Program-made: the position numbers and the translations under genes | The notes under the pieces: model-generated | Seen by the model: the letters and a program-made list of their open reading frames with translations, nothing else | What the model was told of the DNA's origin: nothing | Databases searched by the model: none | Origin: Burkholderiales bacterium | GTDB taxonomy: Bacteria > Pseudomonadota > Gammaproteobacteria > Burkholderiales > Burkholderiaceae_C | Direction: 5' to 3' | NCBI GenBank assembly: GCA_016185015.1 | Contig: JACPOI010000041.1 | Coordinates: forward strand, 1 to 64,000 | DNA: 64,000 bases | Shown here: positions 62,484 to 64,000 of the stretch, piece after piece | Numbering within the stretch: position 1 is the stretch's first letter | How the letters are laid out: every line of letters begins with the position of its first letter

Positions 62484-64000
<1,517 letters not shown>

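Overview
The window is one continuous stretch of high-GC bacterial chromosome. The genes point to a betaproteobacterium of the order Burkholderiales, most likely family Comamonadaceae (Polaromonas/Rhodoferax/Hydrogenophaga type). The evidence is a tctC (Bug)-type binding protein, the ppiC-bolA-yciB-msrB block, an IclR-controlled pobA, and a livJHMGF transporter lying between an acyl-CoA synthetase and a fadB-like gene. The genus call is an inference. I see no rRNA, tRNA or CRISPR array.

Left end (1-4711): the window opens inside a KfrA/TnpT-like coiled-coil gene. It is followed by an AT-rich set of nested palindromes and then by a tctC gene that has lost its 5' end, which looks like the boundary of an integrated mobile element. 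The truncated tctC leads into leuC-like, leuD-like and alpha/beta-hydrolase genes; the leuC-like gene carries an internal deletion with a frameshift. From 4727 to 9338 come nth, an HDOD protein, a second frameshifted gene (alkaline-phosphatase family) and a PLP aminotransferase. Positions 9428-10079 form a lower-GC islet with one small membrane-protein ORF, imperfect flanking inverted repeats and integron-cassette-like half sites.

10265-36065 is mostly housekeeping and conserved-hypothetical sequence: a Crp/Fnr regulator with an FNR-type palindrome in its divergent promoter, Mpo1-like and BASS-family membrane proteins, a fused osmoprotectant binding-protein/permease, a FadH-type reductase, a RIO kinase, a lipase-like/metacaspase fusion and a second exported caspase-like protein, AsmA, a split chromate transporter, MgtC, and YgiQ. 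Two small helical proteins at 13205 and 22669 are paralogues with no function I recognise.

37081-44322 is a dense signalling island: an HD-GYP protein translationally coupled to a kinase with an HNOBA-like N-terminus, a reversed-order HTH-receiver protein, a large membrane PAS kinase, a stand-alone receiver, and a kinase-like protein whose H-box lacks histidine. The two full kinases share closely similar catalytic cores, so this looks like one locus expanded by duplication, and it is the best candidate here for an undescribed system.

Right part (44481-64000): pobA and its IclR regulator share a perfect 37-bp palindromic operator. Next come rlhA, a small SBP/metallo-hydrolase pair, the ppiC-bolA-yciB-msrB-selO block, and a catabolic/uptake region (acyl-CoA synthetase, livJHMGF, fadB-like). 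A 142-bp MITE-like element sits directly between livF and the fadB promoter, which has a TetR-type palindrome at the predicted transcription start. The fadB-like gene runs off the window.
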